From Condylostoma magnum (Eukaryota; Ciliophora; Heterotrichea; Heterotrichida; Condylostomatidae), in contig CAKKTI010000136.1 in the NCBI GenBank assembly GCA_920105805.1, forward strand, positions 1-47,801: DNA of 47,801 bases. The letters are read 5' to 3'. The translations under genes and the position numbers were made by a program. The first letter of the stretch is position 1. The number at the start of each line of letters is the position of its first letter. Shown one piece after another: positions 10,567 through 24,556 of this stretch. A model generated the notes under the pieces. The model searched no databases. It had not been told where the DNA came from and saw only the letters and a program-made list of their open reading frames with translations.

Positions 10567-13500
10567 ATGGGAAATCTGGGCTAGTAACTCGCAAAGTAAA
10601 CAAGCGGTCTTAATGAGTCAGAGCTGAGCAAGTCTTCTAGGGAGGACTCAGAACTTACATTGATTTTTGACCAAATAAACGACAATAAGTACTTGCAAGG
10701 GAGGAAGAATCTAAGTTAGTACAAGCCTCCCGGATGAAGTCGCCATCAGGCCGCTAGCAGAAAAGCCCTGATGGAAGAAGTTAAATATGCGTTCTCTCAA
10801 GAAAACCCGTAACGGGTATAATAAAAGTATAAAGACCTCAAAAAGTAACTTTAGGATTATATTCAACATCATGTATAAGCGGAGGAAGATCCGGAAGAGT
10901 AAGAATTATTGCAGAAATTGCAGCTTATATGTAAAGTTTTTCACGCCTTGCTAAGGCAGGAAGAGAGAGAACGGCGAAGGATGGATAGCAGTAGTAAGCC
11001 TGCTGTGTAGTAGAAAAAAAAGAAAAAGGAGATACCACTAGTGGCTAGAGTTGGCCTCTAATTTGTAATCGACACCTTGCTCAATTTAGTATAATTAACA
11101 GGAGCAGAAAAACCAGAAATGTATCACATGGTAATCAATACTACTACTAATATTCTTAAACAGTTGCAGCCACTATCACTAGCTGAAACTGAGCCTTCGG
11201 TAGAAAGCAGCTTAGATGCTTTAAGTAACTTCTTCTAAAAAGGATTGGCAGGATAGTTACCAGGTATAACAACATAATACAAGCAGTTCTTATCGTCAAT
11301 TTTTGGAATGGCATTAGTACGAGGAGAACTTAGCCAAGCTATGAGAGTAACAGAAGCTTTAATGAAACTGCCTGCCAACGAGAATATGGATTGGTTCTTA
11401 AAGTCAGTGTCAGGACTAATGAAGAATTTACAGTTTATGGAGACCAAAATAGGATAAAAGTAACATTTTAATTGGAATCCAAATACATTAGGGCCTGATA
11501 TATAATTATCTAACGATAATCTATCTGTCACAAGAACCGATTCTAGTGGATGGGGGTGCCAGTTGTCCGAGCAGTCAATTACCTCCGGTATCCATTACGT
11601 CGAATTTAAAATAGAAAGAAATAGTTCAACCTGTCTTCTATTAGGAGTAGCTGGGTCTGAATTCTGCAACTTCTCCAGCAAAAGCTCCGGTCCTCACTGC
11701 TACACACTCTAATCAGACGGCGACGCCTATATGAACGAAAGAGGATCAGGAAATGTATTCAGATACGGTGAAAGGGACAGCCTAGGCATGCTGATTAACA
11801 TGGAAGACAAAACCTTAACATTCTTTCACAATGGAAACAAGTAAAACAGACCTCCCTTTGGACCTTTGCCAAACGAAGTATAACTAATCGCATGTTTCGG
11901 AGGATCTAACCAACTGGTAAACATAGTAAACGATCCAGAAATACCAGACGATGCTGGTGACTTGCTGAATGTGGTAGTACTGCAAAACTAGGAGGAAGAA
12001 AACAAGGAGTAGGAGATAGAGGAGGAAAACAAGGAAGGAGAGGAAGTTGATTTATTCCCCAAAACTGCTGAGTAGATTCTAGATGATTATAGATTCAAAG
12101 GCATTAGAAACGACTAAGAAGGAAACGTAACACCATTGGCTATCGCTACTTTTAATCTAGTATGCTTTGATAGGCTTAATCAAGGCTTCTTTGCACCGTT
12201 TTAATTATCGGAAAGGCCGAGTTTTGAATCTATAAAGGCTAAGCTGCCGACTAAGTAAGGACTGGTGATTGATACGTCTCCGTAGATGTTCTAGTCACTC
12301 AGTAATATTTTATAACTGGCAATTGACAACTATTAACAAGAAAACTGGTAAAGCTTTGATTTTGCTATAAACTCCTGAATTGCCATGACTTGCTTGAGGT
12401 TGCTTAGATCACATTTGTTTACTGTTTTGTTTCTTTAATTAAAGGAGGAGGATACCGGGCTTAATTTAGAACTGGCATAGAAAATTTATTATTAATTGTA
12501 ATAATTGCTAAATATTAAACTAAGTTAAGAGAATAATTAAACTAAGGAGGAAAAAGACGCTATTAATATCGTTAAGCATGAAACCTCGTTAACTCTTATA
12601 CATGGGTTTGAAATATTCTACCCTGATTAAATTACTAAGTTGGATTATCTCATTGGAAGCTTAGAGGTAACGTTAGAGGAGTAGCAATAGCATGATATTC
12701 ATATAAATATACAGAATTTGTTACTAGAGAAGCTAAGTGTGCCTGTTAATCTAGCTCCGGCGTTTAATCATTCAGATTAATAGACAATAGATAAAATTCA
12801 TAGAATGTTTGAACTGTTACTCAACATATGCGAAAAGTATTCTATAAGGCGAATTTAAGGTGAAGGGATTAATAATTCTAAGCATTTCTTATTATTACTG
12901 AGCTGTGCTTAAAAGGTATTACTGTAAATCGTTGCCAAAAGTGAGTTCTAAGGGCTATGGCACTCAATGCTGATTGATTACAGTGTTAAACTAATAAAAC
13001 TGTCTACAAGTCTAATAGAATAATTAATTGATTATGCTGATAGTTACATGAACATGGGATATGGAACTATACTAGAAAGTCTATGCAGCTGTTTGTTCCT
13101 GTCACTAAGCATGGGATAATTCGCTTTAAATGAAATATTAGAGCTATTAGGACCTTTGACAATACTTGCTAATAAAATGATGATGGTAAAAAAGCATTAA
13201 AATGTACTAGAAGTATACGAAACTCAGCATCCTATACCAAGGCAAGCTAGGTTAAGTCACTTGATCAAACTTCCAGGAGCACAAAAATATACTCTGAGAT
13301 TCTTAAGTGATAATTAACTAAAGGATCAATTAGAAATATGAAGTGATGAGGATAAGTCAAAGCTTTTCTACAAAATTGATGTTATACCTGAGGAAGAAAT
13401 AGTGATTGAAAGCTCTTAATTATATTTCTGCTATTCTTCAGAAGCAGACTAGGAAAATTGGGGATGGAAAATTGCAATTGAAGTAGAAATTGACTAAAAT

Positions 13501-16500
13501 CAGAAAAACTTTTGGTTTGATAACTTTAAAGACTCTGCTTTATATTTGATGACTGTTTTATCAAGGATGATGATTTCAGGAGAATTTAGAAAGGAGAAAG
13601 ACTCAGAGGAGTTTTAAGCAGATATACAGAATCCGTTGTTTGTATATGGAGTTAATTACAATCATTTTCAGTTAGTAGGGGAACAGCCAAAAATCAATAA
13701 TATACTAAAAGAATTCTCGTAGTATCAACTTAACCAGTAAAATCAGTTTTCATAAATTACAAGATAAGTGTCCAATAGTGAAATTTTGCTAGACTAGGAA
13801 GAAAAGCAGTAAAATGTTGAAAGTTATATACATGAGTTTGAAAGATTTGAGAAACTTAATTATTAATTCTCTAAAGATCCATTTGTAGAAGAATGAATAT
13901 AAGGCTCTCCACAAGTCCTGTCTATATGGGAATAAATGAGACAATAAACCAAACTATTGAAAGAAATTTATTAAATAGGAGGAGAAAGTTTTGACTAGGT
14001 TGAAAGGGCAGTTTTTATTCTCTTTATTAAGTTATTGGACTAAGTAAACTTAATAAAGCAATTCACGGAAAATTAGTAAATAGAAAATTTAGACTGGCTA
14101 AAACAAATAATTTCATTATCCATCAATATCAGAAAACTAGCTAAAAGTAAGAAAATTTAACTAAATGAACAAGGAAATGAAACTTAGTATAGTCAAATAG
14201 CATACTAAATTCTAAGCAAAATAACAATAATATTAAATTCAAATTATTATCAAGGCTTAAAAGAACTAGGAATAAAGCCAATCAAGTCAAATTAAGTATA
14301 AGAAAATGATTTAGATATTGATTCAAGCTAGTCATAATACTCCGATAGAAATAAGTTCAGAACACTTAGTAAACTTAGAACAATTGTGAAAATCTCAAAA
14401 TCATTTTCATAATCAGATTTGACAGATACAAAGACTTAAATTGAGATTTTATAAAGAAATATCTTCAAATTCTTGTAATCTGACATTTAAATCGATTAGT
14501 TTATATTCGGACTGTAATTTAGACTTCATAAAGGTCTATCCAGAAGCATGGGACTTAATTTACTCAAAGGACTGTATGACATTGCTTGCTAGGATGAAAA
14601 TAAAATGCTAATCGGATAAGTAACAACAGCCTTTTCAACTTCCTTAGTGAATGAAAATGGAGATAAAATGCATTATTTAGACAATTTAGAAGGAATTGAC
14701 TTGAATCTAAGATAAATAGTATCCTCTAGTTACTTTTAAATGTATCAGAAACTGTTATAACAGATAAATATGGGTAAAAGCTAGTTTTCAGATGTGACTG
14801 AATTACACGAGAATTGCAACTTGTTAAAAACGTTAGAAGCTTTAAGTTTTCCCTTTCACAGCCACGATTTTAAAAATCTTCTCAATCTAAACTTATACGA
14901 ACCTCTTTAATTGCTCATATACTGGGCCAAGGGACAAAAAATACCACAGAAGAACAAAATGCAGTTCACTAAGGATAAATGCATAACATCTTTGCTCATC
15001 AAAGAGCAATATGATATAAGTGACTACAGAGACGAGGACTACTTCTTCTATAAAGTAGAAAATGATTAAAATCCTTTATTAGTGGAAATTAAACGCGGGG
15101 AAAACTAAGACCCAATATCTGAAATAGTCTTTGAGTAAACAGAAGGATTTGAATTAGTTTACAATCCTAGGATAGAATCAGGCTTGTACAAGCCTATCTA
15201 TATAAAGAGATCTGAACCTGTTAAAAGTGGATAATATTTGACATCAATTACTTAAAACGAAGATTTGACTTTGAATATAGAAATGAAAAGTTATTTTGAG
15301 CTGACTTAAGATATGATAGATGAGCAGCTCCAGGAGAAACAGAACTAAAGGAAGCAAAGGCTAAGAAAAACTGCCTGGGCATTGTACCGATTATTGATGT
15401 ATAATTGCTGTGGAGCTCCTGATAGCAATGTAAGTTATGATAAGCTAAAGGCATCTACTGTGTAGAAAATTTTCTGTGATTAGTTGCTATAGGAGATAAA
15501 ATGGGTAAAGGGGAAGGAAAGAGTTGACAAATAAAGCAGAGATGTAAGCTAAATTAATATAAGATAACTAAGTTCAGGCTCATAGTGGATTAGTAGCCAA
15601 ATATCCTCCCTGCACATCAAGTCTAATGTTATAAAAGACTGGATCACTGGTATTTATTAATGGTGTGACTCTATTTCTGATAGAAATGTTGCTGTTAATA
15701 TAAAAGATGCTATAGAGAACTGGACTAGAATGGATCCTGCTTTATTAGGTGAAGTGAGTGATAGAATTATCATTGATTTACTTGATTAAAACTTTGTATA
15801 ATTAATCTAGAATTCTAATTAAAAACTAGACTTTTTCATTTATCTGCAGCTATGCATTAATTCTATATCTGAGCGATTGCCTGATGCTAAGCACTATTTC
15901 GAGTAGAGTCCGTATTTATCAAATCTTCCTTGTAACATTGAAGAGGCTAATGAGAGCCATCAAATTGACAATGTTCACAATTTAATCAAATGATTAAAAA
16001 CTTAGATTCCAAGCGAAGGAAGTTTTGCTAAAATTATTGAAATGTTTGAAGAAAGCAGCATTACTAACAAAGTAGGGTTGATTTCTAAGGAAGATTTATA
16101 AGACACTTATCCATAGTCATTCTATAATAATGATAATCAACTTGATTTACTGTAAATAATTCAAGTTGTAATATCAGATCCAAGAAATAATTATAAGCTA
16201 TTCCTGGAGGTAAAATCCTTTAAAAATTAATTAGAAGATCTTCCTCAATCATGCTAATCCTTATATACTCCAGTAAGCCAAAACTCTCCGTATATCAAAT
16301 TTGTATCTTCGTTGCTTTGGGTGATCTACCAGTGCTGTGGCTCTAGTTCCTTTATAAACGTAATAAGCAGGCCTGAGTTTATATCGGAGTTTGTAAATCA
16401 TATGCTACTAGGAGTAAATGAGTCTAATGTCATGCTAGGCTATAGAATCATTAGGAAAATTATACCAAATCTATACAATACTGACAACTTTTAGCCGATT

Positions 16501-19500
16501 TGGTCTAAAGTTCCCACTGAAATTCTTAATAAGTTCATATACAATGAAAACCTATAAGGCATAATTACGTGTTTATTTGTTATGGTAGGATACAGATATA
16601 GCTATCATATGAACTTATTCAAGGATTTTGTTCCTAATTTACCTAAAATGACTATATGGAGCTTAGAAAGCGAGGAGCTATTGAGAGCCTTATGCTGTAA
16701 TACTCACTGGAGGAGAGAAATATACAGAATAATTGAGTCGGAGTTGAAGGACATGGTAGAAACTCTAAGGTTATCAAATATTAATTACAAATTAGAACTA
16801 CTAATAGGAATCATAGGATTTTTATCGTATAATTCTTAAAAGCAGAATCCTATTGACAAATTAGTACAAGAATGGTCCCTAGTATCACTTAAAGGAGGAT
16901 CATTACAACAAGGCTATATACTATAAATATAATCCAGTGAAAGGAAAATGCTAATTTACTCTGAAGAAGACGACAGTATACACTAAGAAAGTCTTAACAA
17001 TGTAGAGGGAATAGAATCTCAAATAAAGCTTTAGTTTTACAGTACTCTTTCCCAAGAACAAATTGAAGCAATTTACAATTATATAACACTAGGACTTCCT
17101 TATTTGGACAACAGACCTATGTTCAACGACTCCAACTTCAGTATATGCAGTTTTTCACTTGCAATAAGATTAAAGATCTTATCATGCCGAATTCTCAACT
17201 CCCTATAGACCCAAAACTTGTCGATAGATAGTGAAACAGCTAATAATCTAGCAGAGGACTTATTCGAAAAGATAAAGAACAGTTAGACTTCAAACCTATT
17301 GGAAGAGTCTATCAAATACAGAGCTGTAAGACTTCTAATATACAACAAGCTAAAACAAGTAAAAGTGGATAAAATAAAGGAGACGAATGATAATGATATT
17401 ATACTAGAAATATCAGACTAGAAAGAAGAAGAGGACTTCAAAGCTCTTACAGAGCAGGAGGAAAATCGTTTAATACAAGAAATGTCAGAAGAGCAGCAAT
17501 TAGTAGTCGTGATGTTGAAGTCTACAGGAGTAGGGTTGCGGGAAATACAAGCTGCAATGAAGCACGGGCTTAGTGACTACGAAGCAATCAGTGAGTTTGT
17601 GGCTAAAAGTAGAAAAGAAAGGGAAGAATAGAAACAAACGGAAACTAGTTAAGACGTCCCCGGGTCGGCTAGTAAGTGTATTTTCAAACTAAAGAAAAAC
17701 GATGAGGCCTACCAGTGTGTCGATCACACAGGAATCGCGTAATTCATCGAAACAAAGGAAGGACATGCAAGAATTCAGGTTTTAGGGGAAAATGATGATA
17801 GAAAAATTATGTACAAAAACTTCAGTTCTAATATATTCAGGACTTTTAATGAATTCACGTCGCATGTTACAATACTGATAACTATTGGATTCATTAATGC
17901 GTAGGAGGATGGTGTTATTGGGTTTTTAGTAGGTAATTTTGAGCTGTAAGTACAGCACAGTCAAAATTAAGCTTTTGTTATAATTGATGGAGACAGATAT
18001 AAAGTGCCGAAGGATGATGATTATAGTTTTAGGCTGTATTGCAATGCTAACGGGGTTATTGATATAGAGCACGAAAATGATGAGGATATATTCAAGCATA
18101 CAGTTGTTAATAATACTGTTTATACTGGTATTGGAATAGGAAGGTATGGGCTGTTTTTAGATAGTGGGATTGGAGCAGAATTGAAAGGATTAGCTGTCTT
18201 TTAAGGGCCGTTCTCTGGAAGTTATAATTATTGGTAAAATGAAGTTGTTGAAGAGGAAGATAAGCAAAATTCTGATGGAGATAATCAGTATGTTAGTACT
18301 AATATTATTGATACTAATTTAACATTGCAGAGATTACAGGCCACTGGAGCTCCTATTGATCTATGCAGTAGTATAGCCCGCCAATATGCTAAATTTGAGG
18401 AAGCTTTATCATGTTTACTAAATCAAAGCAATTCAGATGATTGGGAAGAGCGATGCGAGATATAAATGGATAATCCAATAGTAGAAATAGCCATTATTGA
18501 CAATCCTGAAGACCTAACTGTCAATTAATCCCTTATTCCTCTCTACACAGAAGGACAATATACACAAAATTATTAACTTGTGAATAGAAGATATATTGCA
18601 TTGACTGAAAACAAAGGATAACAAATTCCATCAAACTACATAACATAAATCTAAATATCCAATGATTAAAGCGAAGGAATATATATAGGAGATCTAGTTA
18701 TAGAACCAAGTGTAGAAAATAGCATTAAGCATTCGTTAAGTATAACAAAAATAGTTAAAGATAAATTAGGCTCAAGAGTTCCTGTAAGTGGATTAATTCT
18801 GGTTCCTGCTAATGATCCATAAAGTATACAATTACCGCCAGGTTACTAACTGATTAAATAAGACAATCTAGCAATTAATGTCGGAGGACTTGAAAAATTC
18901 TAATATGCATTTCTGGCATTTAAAAATCACTCAAATATACTAAATGTACCCGTAACACCTTTAGTTCACTATAAGACAAATCTAAGTGATCATGGATTAG
19001 TAGATAATATGGACCCAGGCTAATAAGAAAAGAACTTTGAAAAGTTTAATCAAATTGAAGATGAAGTCAAATCTTATTCCTAATAATCTCTAGTTGAATT
19101 ATATGCACATTTAGCAGAAATAGAGGACACCGAGCTATCATATACACTAAGGCAATACTTACTCAATATAATACAAAAGTACCCTCACAGTCTTTCCAAT
19201 CTTTTATCAAAAACCCCTGAGGCTCTGGGAGTTTTTACTAAAATCATGCAAGATAACATATAAACACTGGAACAAGCGATAAAGAATGTACTGGCCAGTG
19301 ATATAAGAATAACAATGGGCAACTGTATTTTCAAAGAAGTTCTCCTATAATTCATATTAGCCTCAACTTCCAAGGGCAGATATGAAAAACTGCCAGAATT
19401 ACTAATAGAATCACAGCATCCATATGACAATAACATGCGTTACAATGAAACAATTTCAATACCAGGAGCCTCGGCCCTCCGTATTGAGTTTGACCCTTAA

Positions 19501-22500
19501 TGCCATACTGAGTCGGGATGTGATATACTAAGACTTTACAGATAGCCTGGAAATGTGGATTAAGTTTGTGAGTATTCCGGCAAAAGCTTCCCGGACCTAG
19601 AAATATAAGGAGATACGTTCTACTTGAACTTTTATTCCGACTCTAGCTGTGTGGAGTGGGGATACCGCTTTAAGGTTATTCCAATTGAAGGAAATACAAG
19701 TAAAAACGTAAAGGACCCGCTGCTGAATAGGCTTAATATTGAGTCTGCTTTGTGGGTTATGGAGGAAGTTGTTATGAGCTATCAAGAATTACCTTATGCG
19801 TTGGGGAGATTTGCAAGGAAGGAGTTCTTGCACGCCTTAACTCTTTTTATACATACTGTCACTGATACTGATTAGCAGGAAAGGAGTATTAGGATTTTTA
19901 AGTACTTGCTTAATATTACAGTTGAGCCATTGAGAGGGGTTGAAAATATTATTGATCTGTTTGTTAATGAGACTTAAGTGCTGTATAACTACGAGAAGTC
20001 TTAAAGGACTACGTCTAGCTTGATGCAGAAAATGATAGGATTGATGGCTGAGATAAAGCCTAGGTATAATATACGGCTAGATGACAAGTGGTTTATTGAA
20101 TTCTGCGATGCTTTTTCACTAATGCGGGGATTCTTCAACCGAGATAACGGAATCCATCCCCTTCTACTTGAACAGTTCCTTAAAATAAATAAAATAGAAA
20201 TGCAAAACATTCGTGAGAGCTCCCATCCTTACTAAAAATTCCATTAAACTTAATAATTAGCAATTCCAGGAGCAAAATATATAGACATAGAATTCTCAGA
20301 CTAATGCAAACTTGACCAAGGCGACTGTATTTACTTTTCATACGACTAGGAGGGTTAAGATCCAGTAGAAATTTTTGACTCATTAACCTACAGTGAAGCA
20401 TGCTGGACAAATGAGCCCAAAGGTCCAGATATACAGCTAAGTAATAACAGCATGTCAATAACTCGTACTAATTCTTCAGGATGGGGCACGGCTATATGGT
20501 CAGAGGCTTATTCTAGTGGGAAGATCAGAATTAATTTCAAAATTGACAATGACGGAAGATCTGATTACTTGTACATTGGAATTTTTAAAGCAACAGGTAA
20601 TTACTAGCTCAACTCTGTTACTAATATGGACTATACATAAGACTTATGAATGTGGAAAACAACTGGAGAGTTTCATAAGCATGGAGAGAAGTTTTCTGAC
20701 TAAGAGGCTCGTTTTAGATCAAATGATATAATTTCTTTGGCATTGGATATGGATGAAAGGACTATTGCTTTTATTAAGAATGATAATTAGGTGTATAAGT
20801 TCACTGATATTGCTTAGGAGGTTATACCTGCTATATGTTTCGGAGGAAGCAATTAAAAAGTGACTATAATTTCTATAGAGACGTTAAATCCTATAACTGA
20901 CAACCTGTCCAAGAAGAAACTCTGTGTAAAGGGATCCTAAGTGTTCTATCATTTCCCTATAAACATAGGATACTTATTCCTTTCTATACAAAAATGGAAA
21001 AAACCGATTAGCTTGCCTTAATAAATTCAGCTTTCTACTGATTTAAGCAGAATTAAAAGACTTCCGGATTATTAAGGCATGTTTATTCATAGAACTTCTA
21101 TAAGTATGAATAAGGCAAGATTTTATACTGAGTTTAGAATACGCAAAATGCCTATGGATGAGGAAAAAGAACTGTAAATTGGTTTAATCCAGGATAATTT
21201 AAGCTAAGAAATTGATACTCTGGCAGAATAACCGATGTGCTTTGCATCCAGTGGACATTTTATTGTTTCTGGAGCTGAGACTTAACTAGAGCAGTTCGGA
21301 TAAGGAGATACCTTAGGGTTTTATTTAGACTTTTTCAGAAATATACTGCAAATCTACAAAAACGGTGTGTTGATAATAAGTTCAGAAGACCTAGCTATAC
21401 AAGAAAAGCATTGCTATGTATGGGCCGTGAGATTGGATTACCACGATGAAGAGGTTGAAATAGTAAAGAATCCGAACATACCACAAGAAATTGATCTAAT
21501 GGTCTCCTAATAATCTTAATCAGAGAGCTAAGAATGGGGCTACGAGTTCAAAGCAATTCCCTTTTTCCAAGGAGACTAAAAACTAACACTAATAGACAAT
21601 CTGAATTAACCATAACAGCAAAAGTGGAATGCCTTTGTAGATAAGTTCTAAAACAAAATAACTAAATAATGCGAAGAGCAACTAGTGTAATTCATTGACG
21701 AGTACTGCAGTATTAAAGGCATAGATCCTCTAGAGCTAGATCCCAGTGACATCGTTTTAAGCTAGGAGCATCTACTGCATTACAAACTTCTAGAGTCCCT
21801 GACCCAGGATGATATGCGAGACTTGGTATAAATACTCTAATAATTCAACACCCATGTATCAAAGATCCTTCATTTAGTATCCCTAGACATAAGCTTAAAG
21901 AAGAACCTGGGGGCTGATGAACTTTAACGCCTTTTCCTTAAAACCCGCGGATACATTTTTGAGCAACTAAAACGCAATTTATTCAATAAGCTTTTAGACA
22001 AATCTAAAACAGAGTTTAAACCAGAGATAACAATAGACCGTACCAAGGCAATTCGCTAAAGAAACGCAGGTAAATTGGACTAATAGGCCACAAGCAGCGT
22101 ATTTGCTTAAGTTTTCCGGGAAATAAACCACTTAGCCAATAGAAATCTAAGAAACCCTGAGAGAATCTTTAAGGCTAATTTCTAAGGAGAAGGTTCTACG
22201 GACGCAGGGGGCCCTTACAACGAGGTAATCAGCACTATATGTGACGAATTGCAAAGTAAATTCCTGCCTTTATTCGTCCCTACCCAAAACAACATTCACA
22301 ACATAGGCGAGTACCGTGATGGGTGGATAATAAACTCAAGTGCTGACCAGCCACTACATATGGAACTTTTCACTTTTCTAGGGAAAATGATGGGAGTAGC
22401 AATAAGAACGCAGAATAACATGAATCTGACACTGCCTCCTCTATTCTGGAAACGGCTGGTAATAGAGGATGTTGATATTGAAGACTTAAAGGGAGTGGAT

Positions 22501-23205
22501 GAGTGTGCAGATCAGATATTCAGGTTTATGTTGGATATGGACTCAAAGGATATATCAGTTGAGAATTTTGAGTCAGTTTTTGGACGATTGATGTTTACAG
22601 CTTAAGACTCCAGTGGAAGACAAGTACCTTTGATTCCCAATGGGGCTGATACGGTAGTTACTTATGAAAATGCAAGGAAATATGCTAAATTAGCACTGAA
22701 AATGAGACTAAATGAGGCGTAATTGCAGTACTCGGCTATTAGAAAAGGAATGAGTGCTGTTGTACCGCTGAATCTACTGAATATGTTTAGTTGGAGGCAG
22801 GTAGAGAACATGATATGCGGTGCTGCTGATATAGATGTGGATGTACTAATGGAAAAAACAGCGTATGAGGGGTATAATTAAGACTCTCCACAGATAAAGA
22901 TGTTTTGGGAGGTGTTGAGAGAGATTACACAGGCTGATAGGTCCCTTTTCCTTAGATTTGTATGGGGACGTCTGCGACTGCCTGTGGGTAAGAAATTCAA
23001 AAGCTTTAAAATAACACTGCTAAGTAAAAGTGATAATCCTGATAATTACTTACCTGTTGCTCATACATGCTTTTTCTAATTAGATCTGCCCATGTACTCT
23101 TGCAAGGAGGTAATGAGAAGCAAACTGCTATATGCTATAACACATTGCCAGGCAATTGATTTAGACAAAGCAGCGCAAGGGGGATGGGGAGATGATGATG
23201 ATTAG
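10567..23205 (+). CDS. Giant HERC1-like HECT E3 ubiquitin ligase
   Basis: One frame of 4,213 codons with no interruption. Only by reading TAA/TAG as Gln and TGA as Trp does it stay open. The C-terminal HECT domain (from about 21900) ends with 'LPVAHTCFFQLDLPMYS' (catalytic Cys codon 23068-23070, residue 4168), and 'YAITHCQAIDLD' closely recalls HERC1. Upstream are SPRY-type domains near 11515-11950 and 20440-20880, SPRY-like beta segments near 17690-18220 and 21240-21480, a UBA-like helix set near 17480-17640, and CUB-like modules beginning 'IPGA' or 'LPGA' near 13260, 19460 and 20260. I see no RCC1 repeats. It would pass ubiquitin from an E2 to substrates via a Cys thioester. Ends at TAG 23203-23205, inferred from the HERC1-like end. 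Confidence 0.88.
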
Positions 23206-23222
23206 TTAGTTAAGTTTTAAAA

Positions 23223-24539
23223 ATGGTAAAAAGGATTAAATAAGGAACTCTCACTATTCGCTGTTTCACGTGAAATAGAGATTCTCACGGATTGTTTGAC
23301 TTTGAAAGTAGGATGATTGTTAGATCTACTTTTAAGACCTAGAAATCTGGGCATTTGTTTAGAGTTGGCAATGAGTGTAACTTTGCCACTGACCTAGATC
23401 CGGACAGTGAGCAGTCAATTGTGTTAGCTTCTTTAATATCAGAACCCCCTTATTTCTTGATACTGTCATAGAGCAAGGAAAGACTGTGGTATATTGTCGG
23501 GGATTTTTAGGGAGAGGGTATGAGAAGATGACATATTAAGTAAGGAGATGTTATTAAGTTTGGGAGAGCTACTTTTAGAGTAAAGTAATTAAGAATGCCG
23601 GATGATCCGGAAGAAATTACATTTAGTCCTAGAATCAATTTTAGTTGTTACAAGGAGGAAATAGCTTGTAGGTTTTGCATGGGAGAGGAAAACACTATAG
23701 AAAACCCTATGATTACGCCGTGTAAGTGCTCAGGAACTCTAAAATTCATACATATTGACTGTCTTAGAAATTGAACTCGTAGTAAACTGTTTGTAAGATA
23801 GGTTGGAAACAGTATAAGTTACTATTGGAAGAAGTTTAACTGTGAGTTATGTAAGGAATAGATTCCTAATATAATAATGGTAGGTGAGAGGAGGTATGAG
23901 CTTGTGAAGATTTAAGCTCCTCAGACTGCTTATATAATGCTAGAGGATAATTGAGGAGACAAAGCCCCGTCTCATGTTATACATCTGTTGAATTTTTATG
24001 AAAATGAGTAAATAAAGCTAGGAAGAGGCCATGACAGTGAAATTAGGATCAATGATATTTCAGTCTCAAGATGCCATGCTTCGATTTCACTTACTGACAA
24101 GGGATATGTGCTAGAAGACAATAAGTCAAAATTCGGAACTTTAGTAATGGCCAAGTCTTCTATACCCATTGAGCCGGATACATTGGTGTCTTTATAAATT
24201 AGTAGAACAGTTGTTCATTTTCTCCTGAAGCCCCCGTGAAGATGTTTTCCTTGTTGTGGATCTTAGGATTAGATAGTTCAATAGCCCCATAGGGGATATC
24301 TAATGACATAGCACGATGCAGAGGAAAAATCACCACCACCACCTTCTGAGGAAAGTGATAGAGATTAGTAATAGATGTAAATTAAGAAAGTGTATAAATA
24401 ATGGTGCAAATCCAATAGCTTTACCGCTATATGCTGCGGCCCCTAGAAATGCGTCTGAAGTAATGGGAGTAGGGAAGTGGACTTAAGTAAACCTTAGGGC
24501 GCATGTTTAGAATTGGAAAGGCCCCCTAAGGTTTTGTAG
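23223..24539 (+). CDS. RINGv-FHA protein, probable E3 ligase
   Basis: About 438 residues. The N-terminal part has beta-rich, FHA-like segments ('SGHLFRVGNECNF', 'IKQGDVIKFGRATFRV'). The centre is a RINGv (MARCH-type) zinc finger: CRFC, then CKCSGTLKFIHIDCLRNW, then CELC. A C-terminal FHA domain follows ('IKLGRGHDSEIRINDISVSR'), which binds phosphothreonine. The conserved Trp of the RINGv motif (LRNW) is encoded by TGA. After the FHA comes a Pro/Glu/Asp/Gln-rich tail with Cys clusters. Unlike most MARCH proteins it has no clear membrane spans, so it is likely a soluble, phosphorylation-guided ligase (inferred). Start ATG 23223 follows the HERC1-like TAG by 17 bp. End at TAG 24537-24539; reading on to TGA 24558-24560 would overlap the next ATG. 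Confidence 0.78.
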
Positions 24540-24556
24540 AAAACTTTTCAAAATTC

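Noticed and set aside
23280-23316. A start for the RINGv-FHA gene at ATG 23313, overlapping a TGA of the HERC1-like frame (ATGA).
   Set aside because: The frame is open and protein-like back to ATG 23223, and the HERC1-like protein ends naturally at TAG 23203-23205.
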